Shown here: positions 9,859 through 21,482 of the stretch, piece by piece | Numbering within the stretch: the first letter of the stretch is position 1 | How the letters are laid out: each line of letters starts with the position of its first letter | From: Haplosporangium gracile | Taxonomy: Eukaryota; Mortierellomycota; Mortierellomycetes; Mortierellales; Mortierellaceae | DNA length: 34,446 bases | Direction: 5' to 3' | Assembly: GCA_015499985.1 (NCBI GenBank) | Contig: JAAAUF010000316.1 | Location: forward strand, 5,625-40,070 | Program-made: the position numbers and the translations under genes | Notes under the pieces: generated by a model | The model's database searches: none | The model's input: only the letters and a program-made list of their open reading frames with translations | What the model was told of the DNA's origin: nothing

Positions 9859-12684
9859 CTTGTTGTGTTGCTTTGAGGGGTAAAAAGGGATGAAAAGTAG
9901 TTGGGTATTAAAAAAACCCGAGGGTGTGCAGAGAATGGTGCTTGCTGTGAAGGAGCAAAAGAAAAGAAGACGAGTGTTGTTGGAGAATGATGGAACCAAA
10001 GCAGAGGGAAAGATGCCTCTTTTTAAATACCTTCTTTCCTCTCGGCAAAAGATGAACAAGAGACGACGACAATGCATTGGATGTCTCCTATAAGGTTATG
10101 GTTGTCTATGACCGCATACTGCTGGCCCCCTCCCCCCCCCCTCACCCTTTATTCTCCCTGTCTGCCTCATCTTCATCCCATATCTCCACTGCTGGCTCTC
10201 AATACAGAAAAATCTATACATCTAGCGTGCTGGACTTGAACTCTCCTTTCAAAATCACCAAATAGTGACTCTCTTGTCCTGGAGTCAAGGTCCTGCCTGC
10301 CTGGCTACACTGCGAAAAACGGAGAGGGTTCGCCGGAGAATAGAAATAGAAATGAGTGACAAGCAATGAACTAGTGTAAGGGACTATCGAATCAGGGTAC
10401 CGCAAAAAAACGAAAAGGAGCAGATGCAGAGTCTTCAGGCACAATTGGTCCTTGTCGAGAAACTCTCTCTGTTGCAAGGATGAGCGAGATTTTTTCGTTT
10501 TTCGATCGTAGACTTTGATTATGAATAACGTCACTTTCCCGCCTTCATCTTGACGCCCCGATCGACGGTTACATTTTGATGTTGACATTGACAGATCCGT
10601 TGAGCAGTGTTGTAAGGAGATGAAGACAGGCATAAGTGACATCTCTTCCTCGACTCGTTTTGTTCTCGTTATTCTTTTTTTTAAAAAATTGCAGGAGGCA
10701 GGCAAGGGATTTAATGCAGTGTTTACATGTCCATGTGGGCTCAAGATTTTTACTTTGCCCATTGACACTAGTGTGGTATTTTTTTTGTTCAGGTCCACTA
10801 GCCATTTGGTCCCAACAAGGACATACGTGAAAAAGAAGGGAGAGGTGACCCGCGACTTGCCCCTTCGGGACGCCTCGACACCGATCATGGCAAAAACCAT
10901 TCCCGGATTGAGCATGTGCTACTACTGTCCTATCAAAGAAAGTAATTGACAGCTCTAATTTTACTTCTGAGGGACCCTTTTGTATAAGTTCTCTCTGGTC
11001 TCAAGTTTGAGCACATGCCAGGCTTTTATTGTGTCCTCTCCTCACCAAAACTATGACAAAGGGATCCGCTCGACTTTTATTCGCGCTCTTGCACAATTGG
11101 CATACGCTATCTTATCCCTCTCTCTCCTTCTTCTCTTTTCTCATTCCCTTGTACTTCTTCTGATCTCTCTCCCTCTCACTCGCTCGCTCAATTTCGCGAT
11201 GATGTTTTTTCCCAACCCAATTGACATGGACATCGATATTCCAAAATGCCGTTCTGTTGGTTATCCAAGAAGTAGAGTTGGGAAGGACGGGGATTGAGCT
11301 ATGGGTGATGATGGAGGACAGGTACTTCAGCCAATGAGGGCGATAACGGTGACCGCATAAAAATTCAGGCACGAGCAATCACTTATTATTATTTTTCGAA
11401 TACCGACAATAAACTGAACGCTGCTTTTTCTGGACGAATGACACTGCAGAGTTCCCAGAGAACCATTCACCCATTACGTCGTTGAAAAAAACAACATGAC
11501 CCTGATCATCGTCTGCTGTGTGATTTACTTGGTCTACATGGTTCTAAGGATATTGAGGTGACGGTGGCAAAGACAGGATGAGAGGAAGAGAGGAAAGTGG
11601 AGCTGACAAATTGGATTCAATTGGCGAGCTGTGACGCAGGCGACCCGGAATGCTTCCCGGCGACACCTCAAACCTCAAGGCATCGCAGTTAACTGCAGGA
11701 CCCTTTATTTACTAAAAGTAGAAATCATGTCTTGTTCGTCCATTCTCTCATCGACTGTATTTTTTTATTTATATGACCATGTATTAACTATTTTCACAGG
11801 CTATCGAGGAATGCAGAAATATATATCCACGTCATTTTTTTTTATTAATATTTAAACGCGCAGCAGGCGAGAGTCTTTCAAAATTCATTAATAATCTACC
11901 GATCCTGTTCCTAGTCTTCTGCATGTCAGTGTTGTCCTCGTTTAATTTTTGTTTGTTTAAGAGCGGTGGCCCTTTATCAGGTTGTGGTTCTGTGTGATAA
12001 GGTCCAAGCTGAGGTCCTCCAGATCATGAATAAAAGCTCGTCGTTTTTCTTATTCTGAGATTTGTGCATCTTGATCTTCAGTTTTACGATCTTTTCTCGC
12101 TATTTCTTGTGGCGAGTTGTCCGAGAGTTTCTATCAGGGGACTGATTGTCCGTCTGTTCTCGTAGACGGTTAGGTAGTAGAAGTGAGGTTTCCCATAGGA
12201 TACTAATGCAATGCCCTAACGGTGACCGTGTCGATGCTGGCTATGAGTGATGAGATTATCGCTGGTATAGGTTATGATCGTCGCGTATACGTTTTTTTTT
12301 TTTTTTTTTTTTTATGATTTCCACGAACTCTTGGTTGTGTTTTGTCAAGTCCCAGATCCTTAACTTAAATCTTTCTCTTTCGTTTTTGAATTGCTATTTG
12401 TTGTGGATCGAGAGTCGATTTGTAAAGTGTTGTCGTATTGTAGTCGATGCTTTTCATTTGTTGGCGAGGTAACGGCGACAAGAGTTCAAAAAGGTGTTCT
12501 TTGTTTTCTCTGCCGATGTACAATTCCTATTGCAATTAATGTGAGGACAAGAGCGGTTGAAAAAAATGGAAAGAGTTAGACGATGGCGAACGGAAAAGGC
12601 TCGTTGTGTTGGCTTGGCTTTACGAAGTTACAGGTAAAGGCTGAGTGTGCCAGCATACCATCACTTTTCTCGTGACAACCACGG
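9859..12684. other. Intergenic region with poly-T tract, no supported gene
   Basis: The first few hundred bases hold the promoter side of the transporter gene and are rich in C/T and G/A tracts, including a C-run near 10130-10140. A 233-codon minus-strand open frame at 10214-10915 has no motif. A perfect run of 22 T lies at 12292-12313. I see no RNA gene. Confidence 0.4.
12292..12313. repeat. Poly-T tract, 22 bp
   Basis: Uninterrupted T22 in an intergenic stretch. It could be a slippage tract, or the tail of an old minus-strand retro-insert; no target duplication was recognised. Confidence 0.9.
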
Positions 12685-14291
12685 TTAAGGAGGCGAAATT
12701 TGAATGTCAAAGACTTGACGCGTTGATCCACCTGATAAGCTTACATTGATTGATGTCCAGGACACGTCCCGATTTGTTTTCCCTTTGCGACGCGACTGAT
12801 CGTCAGGAGCACGACAATCGAATCCATGAACGACCATGCACCGCTTACTGAACTGAAAGTAAAACTGCCACTGTTTTATTGCATTAACACTGTTTATTGA
12901 CATTGCTGATATTGTCGATATTTCCTACATGCACTGCTGCTACTCTGGCGATTACTGCAAATAAATGGCGTGTGTTAGCTTGAGCTCTACACCACTGATG
13001 AATTGATGACTAGGTCGCTGACTGTGCCTTTTGCCTTGACTTCCATGATCTTATCGCCACCAGTCCTGACAATCGATATCCTACTCGCTCCCCAGTCCAA
13101 GTCCCTTGCGCCCTTGCAGATAGTACTACTCAGAGGTGAACAAATAAATGGATGAAACCAAGTTATGCTATATACGACACTTTCAAAACCAGAGGCAAAG
13201 TGATAGGGAAGACGGCGAATGTGTATGGAGGATAGAGAGAAGGAGCTGTCCTGGAAATGAGAATGTAATTAGCAGGTTGGTCGCCAGCGTAAGGTTGTTG
13301 GACTTTGTCAAACTGTGGACCAGCCTCGTGCCCTGAAACCGAACATGCCAAAAAGTCCCAATGAATGACTGAGAGCACATCGAGCGTGAGAACGATTCTA
13401 ATTCGAGCGGTGATGATGACCTCCCACGTCCGTGATTACACTGCTCATCACAACAATGGAGGACTTGGTGCCATTGCCTCCATAATGTAGATTTGACTTG
13501 CTCCTTGAATCCTGCCTTGTCCTTACTATGGCTTGTAAACCCTCGTAAAACGTCCGCTGAGATGAATCCGCAGGTGGCCTTAAGTCATTCTTGAAGGGGG
13601 TGCGAGAGCATCAGGTCAACGGGGATGGCTTATTTGTCGTGTTTCTTGATTCCTGATGTATGCTTTGAGAAGATTGTAAAGAGAAGACACTGACAAGGAG
13701 AGTGATGGCCGTAGTGATGGCGAGAGCTGGATGTTTAGGAAAGAGAAGAGAAAAAACGGCTATTGTTTTTTGGAAAACGCGTAAAAAGTGAAAAAAAAAA
13801 AAAAGGTTAGGGGCGCCAACCACACAGTCAAGTTTGCCATCTACCTCTTCTTGGACAGAGGCGACATGGAAAGGTTGTCGTCTTCAATTTGGTCCGACCC
13901 CGCTAGTTTCATACGACAATTCGCAATTTTTTAGGAGAACACGGCGATCGTCCTTGAGCTGCTTCATCGTCGTATCTTTATTTCCTTTAAGCCATTATTC
14001 TTTTCCCCCAAAAGCAGAGACTAGAGGAAGCGACAACCATCGCACGAGACTTCATGGCGATCGATCAGCTTAGACCTACCTTCTGGTAAAACGAAAGTGA
14101 TACACGAAATGCATGAGATTGGGTGCTTACTGGGCCCTTTTCCTTATGTTACAACAACGGAGTGATGAACCCTTGAGTCTTTGCTCCTAGATCACAGCCT
14201 GAATGTAAAGAGTGATGACAACAGGAACATTATTGGGGGCAGTAGATAAAATCCCGAGCTGTACTTCAAACTGACTGTAAACTCGATCCAT
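12685..14291 (-). pseudogene. Coding-like fragments, broken or many-exon gene, unknown
   Basis: Read on the minus strand, this region gives a series of protein-like segments. They are MDRVYSQFEVQLGILSTAPN (14291 to TAG at 14187), MKQLKDDRRVLLKNCELSYE (from 13967), a hydrophobic ALAITTAITLLVSVFSL near 13690, a 70-codon segment at 13610-13401 containing RTFYEGLQAIVRTRQDSRSK and HYGGNGTKSSIVVMSSVITD, GHEAGPQFDKVQQPYAGDQP near 13330, DLDWGASRISIVRTGGDKIM (13112 to TAG at 12987), and MVVHGFDCRAPDDQSRRKGK within 12903-12685. Some gaps look like introns: GCTAATTAC...TTTCCAG near 13250-13270, and GCTAACAC...TTTGCAG near 12950-12980. Yet donors are weak, frames clash and a TGA sits at 13611-13613. It is either a decayed gene or a short-exon gene I cannot assemble. 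Family unknown. Confidence 0.35.
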
Positions 14292-14705
14292 TGCATCACT
14301 ACTTTTTCACTCTCAGTCATTTTTGTAGTTCTTCACTGTACGATTTGCTACACCCCTTACTGGAGGGTACAGAGGTAGCCTGGTAGTTGAGGGATAGGAG
14401 TGTAACTGCCAAGAACAGGGGGGTGGGTTAGTCGCGTTTTTGTTGTGCTAGTGTGTAGGCAGGTAGGTGTGATCGAAACGTACAAGTGACTTCGGCTCCA
14501 ATTCGGCGTCGGTCCGTCTTGCCTTCATGCTTGATTTCTCTCGTTGTACGCGAAGGTGAGCCATTTTCACTTTCATTTAACGGGAAATTAAGGGTGTATG
14601 CATAGGGCAATGACGAGGGGAAAGGGATGTCTGCCAGCCAGTTTTTCCTGTAGACACGCGCTTTCCCAAGGCCGGTTCGCTTTGGACGGGATGAAAGAAA
14701 GAAAA

Positions 14706-14817
14706 CGACAGTTGAATTCTCTCTCTCTCTCTTTCTCTCACTCACTTCCATTCATTCTTCCACAACTCATCGCTCCTCTCCTTCTTCACATTACACATTC
14801 GCATACACACTGACACC
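14706..14817 (+). promoter_or_regulatory. Pyrimidine-rich promoter/5' leader of the aminotransferase gene
   Basis: A CT-repeat (TCTCTCTCTCTCTTTCTCTC core near 14719-14738) followed by a C/T-rich leader that runs to ACACC just before the ATG at 14818. CT-rich tracts near start sites are common in fungal promoters. The 5' end of the transcript cannot be seen from sequence. Confidence 0.45.
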
Positions 14818-16663
14818 ATGTCGACCAGCACACAGCATACCCCTGCCCTCAGACTCCAGCAGCTCAGCAGCCATATCGCCAAGAAGGCCGATAAACGTAA
14901 CCAACAGAATCACAAGGCTCATTATGGCAGACATCATCCCTTGATCACCATTGTCCGGATATCTGACAGAACTCTTACTTTGCCCTTTCGTCGCTGTTGT
15001 AGCCTCGTTCTTCGAGCAGGTCCAAGGAGCGCCCGCCGATGTCATTTTCGCACTCACATCCTCTTACCAGGCCGACTCTCATGCGCAAAAGGTCAACCTC
15101 GGTGTTGGTGCCTACCGCACCGAAGAAGGCAAACCATGGGTCCTTCCCGTCGTGAAAAAGGTGTGTATTGCGTTACGTCTACTTGATCTTCATGCAACTC
15201 CCTGCCGTGCAAGACTCTGTTTTCGTTTTCTCTTACTGACCAGTTCATTCTTATCTCTGACTGTGTTCACCTAGGCGGACCACATTATGGTGGAGGACGA
15301 CAACCTGGACCACGAATACCTGCCAATCCTGGGACTCGAGCCATTCCGCAAGGCGGCGATCAAGTTGATTCTCGGAGCCAATTCGAAGGCCATCACAGAG
15401 GGTCGCACCGGAGCAGCGCAGTGCATCTCTGGAACAGGAGCAGTCTACACCGGAGCACACTTTCTCTCAAAGCATTACCCCATTAAGGGCGCCGCCTGCT
15501 ATATCTCCAAGCCAACTTGGGGTATGCTCCTTCTTGTTCTTTCTTTGCGCATTCGCTTTTCCCTCCCCCCTCTCGGCTTTGTCGTCGTTGTTTTTTGGGT
15601 TACTATCAGAGAAGGGAAAACATGATCGAGGGTCCGTCGCCTTGTGCACTTTAGTCTGTCAACCTTGGCACTTCCTTCTTCTTGCTCTCACAATTTTTTC
15701 TTGTCCGGATAATGTGTTTGCAGGGGATGCCGACCGGACCACCACAAGCTTTGCAACCCACAAAAGCGATGATTGTTGGGCGAATAGGGTTATTTGTTTT
15801 GACCCATAGTTACTCACACACCCACATGCACCCTTTTTTCATTTGTTTTAGCGAACCACCGTGCCATTTTTGAGGGAGTAGGCATGCAAGTCCTCGAGTA
15901 CCCATACTGGGACCCTGCCACCAAAGGCCTCGACCTCAAGGGTATGCTCGGCACCATGAAGTCAGCTCCCAACGGTTCCATCTTCCTGATCCATCCTTGC
16001 GCTCACAACCCAACAGGAGTCGACCCTACCAACGACCAATGGCGTCAGATTGCAGATGTGATGGAGGCCAAGAGCCACTTCCCGTTCTTTGACTGTGCCT
16101 ACCAAGGTTTTGCTTCGGGTAGTCTTGACAAGGATGCCTACTCTGTCCGCTACTTTGTCAATCGCGGGTTCGAGATGTTTATTGCCCAGTCATTCTCCAA
16201 GAACTTTGGTCTGTACTCGGAGCGGGCGGGCAACTTGACTATTGTTGCGAAGTCGGTTGAGGTCAAGAACAGAATCGAATCCCAGATCGCCAAGGCTCAG
16301 CGCGCTGTAATCTCTAACCCTCCTGCCTACGGATCTAGGATCGTCAGTGTGGTCCTGAACAACGAGACCCTCTATGGAGAGTGGGAGCAGAACTTGTCGA
16401 CCATGGCCAACAGGATCATTGACATGCGGAAGGTTCTCTATGACGAGCTGGTTAGGCTGGGTACACCGGGCACTTGGAACCATATCGTCGACCAGATTGG
16501 CATGTTCTCCTTCACTGGTCTGACGACGCCCCAGGTCAAGGTGCTTAAGGAAAAGTACCATGTCTACCTCACCGACAATGGACGCATCTCGATGGCTGGA
16601 TTGAACTCAAAGAACGTCAAGTACTTTGCCCAAGCCGTTGACTTTGTCGTCCGCAACCACTAG
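14818..16663 (+). CDS. Aspartate aminotransferase, probably cytosolic
   Basis: Four exons: 14818-14896, 15003-15160, 15275-15521 and 15852-16663, giving 431 residues with all junctions in phase. The introns are 106, 114 and 330 bp. The enzyme is a PLP-dependent transaminase interconverting aspartate + 2-oxoglutarate with oxaloacetate + glutamate, linking nitrogen metabolism with the malate-aspartate shuttle. Class I hallmarks are present: VNLGVGAYRTEEGKPWVLP, SGTGAVYTGA, HPCAHNPTGVDPT with the PLP-contacting Asn, FDCAYQGFASG with the Asp and Tyr that hold the cofactor, SFSKNFGLYSERAG with the Schiff-base lysine at about residue 278, and NGRISMAGLN with the substrate-carboxylate arginine at about 406. 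The N-terminus (MSTSTQHTPALRLQQLSSHI) is longer than in animal cytosolic enzymes and lacks a convincing Arg-rich mitochondrial presequence, so cytosol is favoured but not certain. The first donor (GTAACC, phase 1) is the least certain junction. Confidence 0.93.
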
Positions 16664-16725
16664 ACGCGGGCGACGAGGGGCAATACGGCTACGATATCAC
16701 ATAGGAGTCATCGCCAAAGAATACT

Positions 16726-16731
16726 AATAAA
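16726..16731 (+). terminator. AATAAA polyadenylation signal of the aminotransferase gene
   Basis: Canonical AATAAA 63 bp after the stop codon at 16661-16663, in the expected orientation. Cleavage would be expected 10-30 nt downstream. Confidence 0.55.
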
Positions 16732-18972
16732 CAACGGTAAATGGTGACTACCATTGAAGTCCTAGGGCGGTGAAGTTGGCTTTTTACGAGTTAGGATCGG
16801 GAGTGCGAGGGCAAAGGAGACGATCAATTCCGAGGATATAGTTTTTTCTGCTTGCTCTCTTTTTGTTTGTTCGGATCGTTCCGTTCGATTTTTTTCTTTT
16901 CTGTCATTTTTCAAGAAAAAAGGGGGGGGGGAGCTGGCTACGAACAATTTTTTTTCGTGATGGCTTTTCAAAGAGTCCGTTCTATCTTTTTTTATTGGAT
17001 CCCCGTCATGTCGGACATGATGTAGAGAACATCGAGGAACAAAGAGAGGCAGGGGTCATCAACCAACAAGCCGTCACACACTTTCAAACTTCAAAACTGC
17101 ACCCAAAAACCATAAATCGAATATCACAAAAAAAAATTTGTCGCCTATTCAAACCCGTCCCCATTTCTCCTACCCTTCCTTCCAATCTTTTTCCACTCTC
17201 CTTCAAAACCGTCTCATTTCTAGCAGTCCCATGCTCCAGAACTATAAAAGCACCGGTTAACCGTGAACAGTTTTTCTCCTTATCATCAGTAGTATTGACT
17301 ATATCTGTAAGAAGAATCTCTACGGAGATCTCTTCAATACATTTATTTTTCAATGATGATTCAATACTTGTATTATATTCAACTTGAATGATTACAAAAA
17401 GGCATTTCTGACCCTATATATACTACTGCTCTGATGATGACATTCCTGGGACGTCTTCGGGGGTCCGGGGTAACAAACTCTTCTTTATTTTCTTCAAAAA
17501 AAAAAAAAAACGAAAAACAGCGCAATTGAGTTATTTCGTTATTTGTCTTGCTTGTGATTTGTACCTCCTGAACTGATCAAACAATGCTCGTTCACTCGCC
17601 ATTTGGCTCCTGAATGAAAAATTTTATTCCGAGAGCATTTTCCCTTTTCGCGCAATCATGGCCTCCTCCCCTTTAGACGGCGACTAAGGTTCAGAACACT
17701 TTGCCATTGTCTGGATTGGGTGCGCTAGTGTCTCTTTGGAAAAAAAAGTCCAACCCATCCAAACACTATACCATGTAAAAACAGAAATTGGGCGTTTCTC
17801 CTCCTTTGTCTTTGTCCCCTTTATTCTTCGTTCGTCCTTTTTTTTCATTTTTCGCAAACCTTGCAAATAGTGTGGGTGTGCTCCTTTTCCCGTTTTTCGA
17901 TCCTTGAGCATCCATTCTGGACCATCCGTCAACGGTGTACAAACAAAGAAGCAAAAGATGAGAGAGCGAGAACCTGACAAAGGATGTACGATACCCAGTG
18001 TAAGTCGTTTCTACCACAACAATTCGCGATACCCTCTATCCTTTTTGTTTCACCTCCTGGTTTGGCGCTGCAAAAAAAGGCTTGTCGGCCTTCTTACCGA
18101 GAAGATGATCTATGTCCTGGTGTTTTTAGAAGCGCACAAAAAAGAGCAATGAAAAAGAAGGAAACCAAAACCTCCGTTTTTTTTCTGTACAGTTGTTGTC
18201 TCCGTGTTTTTTCCCGACCATGTTCATTAAATCGTCTGCCTTAAATGTTTGAGAGTAAATACCACAGGCGAACATAAAGAGACAACTCGCAAGAAGATCA
18301 TGCAGCAAGGATGTGGCTGTGAAAATGACCAGAAGGTAACGCAGACGATAAACCTATCGTCGAGCTTGGCGCGCCTTTCTTCGTTTAGTGATCGTGTGCC
18401 TTGTGCATTTCTCACTCTGTCAATCTCTGTCGCGACCTCCTGCGTTTGTACGGCACACCGCGCATTAAGCTTATGCATACCGCAGATACGAATCATAAAG
18501 GCACACGACCTTGACAAATGCCCACTTCGCACTCTTGTCCTTGCTATCTCTTTATTTCGTTTCTTTGGTCGTTATTCCTATCCTTGCTTTTGCAATTCAT
18601 CTTCCTGTTTCTTTTATTCTTGCCATCTCCACATTCTTTTTCACCCTTTCTTTGTTCCTCTTTTATTTGCTTTCCTTTCCTTTTGATACTGTCCCTCCGC
18701 AAGTAATAAGAGGCCTGCGATCCCACCTACTTCCACTTTTCACGTCCCCTTCTCTTCTTCTCCCTCACATTGACAGAACCCGTTGGTTCATTTTTTTACC
18801 CTTCATCTCTCTTTCCTTCCCTTCTTCACGCATTCTTTGATCTACAACTCTCGACTATCCTGCAACCTCGAAAGCATATTTGATATCCACCTGCCTCGCA
18901 TTCCTACGCCAACTTTTTCATTCCCAACACACACGCGCACGTTCAACATACACAGCAGACAACACACGGACA
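16732..18972. other. Intergenic region, no supported gene
   Basis: About 2.2 kb with homopolymer runs (G near 16923-16930, A near 17496-17509). An orphan TATAAAAG lies at 17243. A long C/T-rich stretch from about 18540 to 18960 forms the promoter and leader side of the CotH-like gene. Open frames in the C/T-rich part encode only Phe/Leu/Ser low-complexity sequence. Confidence 0.4.
17243..17250 (+). promoter_or_regulatory. Orphan TATAAAAG with adjacent palindrome
   Basis: TATAAAAG on the plus strand. The perfect 10-bp palindrome CGGTTAACCG follows at 17254-17263. No credible coding frame follows for several hundred bases, so this is either chance or the promoter of a noncoding transcript. Confidence 0.2.
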
Positions 18973-21005
18973 ATGGCTGCAAGGCGGACATTACTGTTGG
19001 GCTTGACCTACTTGGCAACATCTGCCCTCGCTGATGGTGAGTTTTTATGAAGAAAAGCAGAATGCAGACTTGCCTAGGGCTAGATTTTGTACCTCATCCT
19101 GTAGTTGCTCGGATCTCTTTCTTGTTTTTATGCTCTTATAAAATGTCCGCACAAACTTATCCCGAAGAAAAACATCACGTCTCTAAACCCTTCTTCTCTT
19201 CTCTCCCCCTCCATACCCTCCCCGACACCTACCTTCCTTGGTACTTCCTTCTCATAGTGACATACAATGTCGTAGGATATCCAGACACAGAAGCCGGCAG
19301 CTTCGGTGTCCAAACCAGTCCAAACGGACCCATCACAAAACTGGTCACCTCCTCCACAACTTTTCCTCTCTGGTCCGTCCTCGTCCCAGGCGCATCCGCA
19401 GCAACCCCTTACAAATACGTCAAACTCGACGCTTCGGGGGCCCCTATCCTCTTTGAGAATTTCACTCGCTCCTTTGTGGACCCTACCATGATCCATACGG
19501 CGTATGAGGTGTTCGATAGAGAGGTTACGGATACCAAATTGCCCTTGGTCCCGTTGGTGTATGAGCCTTGGGAGATGAGCAAGACCAAGATCTTTGATGA
19601 TGGAGTCGTCGCGACGATTCATCTCACGGGGGATGCCGGGTTGTGGGAGGCCATGTTGATGAAACCCATGGAGGCGAAGCCTATGAATGCTGATTTCCGA
19701 TACATCAATGATAAGCTGGTGCATTCGGTCCAGAATATCACGATTGGAGTGAGTGGGAAGTCGAGTATGGAGTTTAACAAGCAGGCCATCAAGTTGGAGT
19801 TCGATACCAAGGCCCCTCAGAATCAGACGTTCTTCTCGAGACCGAGTGTCAAATTGAGGTCCGAGTCCTCTGACCCGACGATGATTCGAGAGAAGCTGTA
19901 TATTGATGTTTTGAATGCCGTCGGGGTTCCGACGCAGCAGGGGAGTTGGGTGAGGTTGTATATGAACTCGAAGGCGATCGGGTTGTATTTGATGGTAGAT
20001 GATGTGGGGAGTTCGTTTTTGAAGCAGACGGTGCATCATGGGGATGGGAACGTTGTCAAGGGTTCGTTGTGGCAGATGAATGCCCCGACAGTGGAGACGC
20101 AGGGGGATTTGAGGTACTTGGGCCCGACTGCCGAGTCCTACGCGAAAGATTGCTACAAAATGAAGACGTTGGGATCTAACCCTGTCACGGCCCCGATGAC
20201 CCAGCTGATTCAGTTGATGAAGGATCTTGCCGATTTCGACCCGGTGACCATGAACGGAGGACAGTACTGGGAGTCTCGCTTAGACGTCGATGGATTCCTC
20301 CGTAACATGGCCATGGAGTTCCTGGGCGGTTCCTGGGACGCCTACTGGTGGTCCGGTTCCAACTACTTCATCTACTTCAACCCATCCCTCAACGCCCCCA
20401 CCGGTAAATGGCAATGGATCTCGACAGATTTCGACGGCACTTTCGGAGACGGCGATCCCACCGATACCCTGACCAGCTACCAAACCTACGCCGACTTCTC
20501 CACCCATGATAGACCTATGATCACAAAACTGATCCTCAAATCCCCAGACCTCAACAAACGGTTCGAACAAACCCTCCGCGAAATCGTCTCCTACGCCTTC
20601 AAACCTGAAGCCCTCTTCCCTAGGATTGAAGCATACGAAAAGATGCTCGCAAAGGATATCGCATGGGATGATTCAATCAACAGATCAGGATACCCGGGCA
20701 AGTCAAACAACTGGAAGGAGGCGGATTTCCATACCAGTATGGTTGGACCGGTGAAGGATATGAATTTGGGAGTGAAGCCTTGGATTGAGCAAAGGGTGCA
20801 GGAGGTGCAGAAGGATTTGGGGTTTGTGGTTCCCCCCGGAACGATGGATAGGGTGAAGAGGGTTGAGAAAAAGCCGAAGGGTGGGGCTTCGGACGTTGAA
20901 ACATTTAATGCCAGCGGTGCTGCCGCACTCTCGTCTCTCCGAAGTGCTGCCGGACACCTGGTTGTTATGACCGTTCTTGGTGCGTTAATTGCCGCACTGT
21001 TGTAA
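18973..21005 (+). CDS. Secreted CotH-family protein, probably GPI-anchored
   Basis: Two exons, 18973-19036 and 19258-21005, separated by a 221 bp intron (GTGAGT...CATAG, phase 1), giving 603 residues. Exon 1 encodes a signal peptide (MAARRTLLLGLTYLATSALA). The mature part begins DVTYNVVGYPDTEAGSFGV. The central part matches the CotH family pattern: KLRSESSDPTMIREKLYIDV (about 220-240), SWVRLYMNSKAIGLYLMVDD, and an acidic DFDGTFGDGDP motif at about 412-422. That motif resembles the metal-binding acidic residues of the family's atypical kinase fold. Several Asn-X-Ser/Thr sites are present. The C-terminus is small residues, then a hydrophobic tail (VMTVLGALIAALL), typical of a GPI-anchor signal. 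Bacillus CotH is a spore-coat protein kinase; fungal homologues are cell-surface proteins and some in Mucorales act in host contact. The role here is unknown. It is encoded convergently with the Gln-rich gene at 21483. Confidence 0.88.
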
Positions 21006-21096
21006 AAGACACGTTTTTTTTTCTCTCTCTCTTTCCCCTCCCAACCCCCTTTATGCCATTTATTTTACAAGCTATTTTTTGTGCCTCCGATATCTC

Positions 21097-21126
21097 ATTT
21101 CCTTCATTTCCTTCATTTCCTTCATT
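21097..21126. repeat. 9-bp tandem repeat (ATTTCCTTC)x3.3
   Basis: Three perfect copies of ATTTCCTTC plus ATT, about 90 bp after the stop of the CotH-like gene and probably within its 3' UTR. Confidence 0.9.
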
Positions 21127-21406
21127 CTCATTATCAAACCACACAGACGAGCATAGATTATTTTTTTTTTGCATTTTTTTTTTTTTTTTTACTTATTTAT
21201 GATACATTGACACAAATCAAAGAAGAGTGCCATTTTTTTTTTATTATTTTTATTTTTGTACAAATCTCTTGTGTTGTTGAAGAGGTTTCTTTTTTTCAAA
21301 TGCATGCATGAATGTGGTTAAAATGAAAATGAAAATGAGATGTGGATGTGGTATATACAAAGTGATGCAGTTGCAAAGTGACTGAGTTGTTGTTGCAGAG
21401 TTGCTG

Positions 21407-21442
<36 letters not shown>
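21407..21442. repeat. Tetranucleotide microsatellite (TTGC)9
   Basis: Nine perfect TTGC units, ending 40 bp beyond the stop of the Gln-rich gene and so probably in its 3' UTR. It is likely length-polymorphic. Confidence 0.95.
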
Positions 21443-21482
21443 ACTGCGGCGTGCCTCTGTCGAGTCCAGACCCCCTGGCCGT

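Larger units (their letters stand above)
21006..21482. other. Convergent intergenic spacer with short repeats
   Basis: This is the shared 3' side of two convergent genes. It contains T-rich tracts (21164-21190, 21234-21257), which on the minus strand include AATAAA-like sequence, a 9-bp repeat and a TTGC microsatellite. No gene seen. Confidence 0.5.

Noticed and set aside
10214..10915. 233-codon minus-strand open frame
   Set aside because: It is long but has no domain-like segment. Residues change character with base composition, and it lies in the upstream region of the transporter gene.
19128..20039. 303-codon antisense frame within the CotH-like gene
   Set aside because: It is a shadow of the biased codons of the sense gene, with Arg/His-rich, motif-free sequence.
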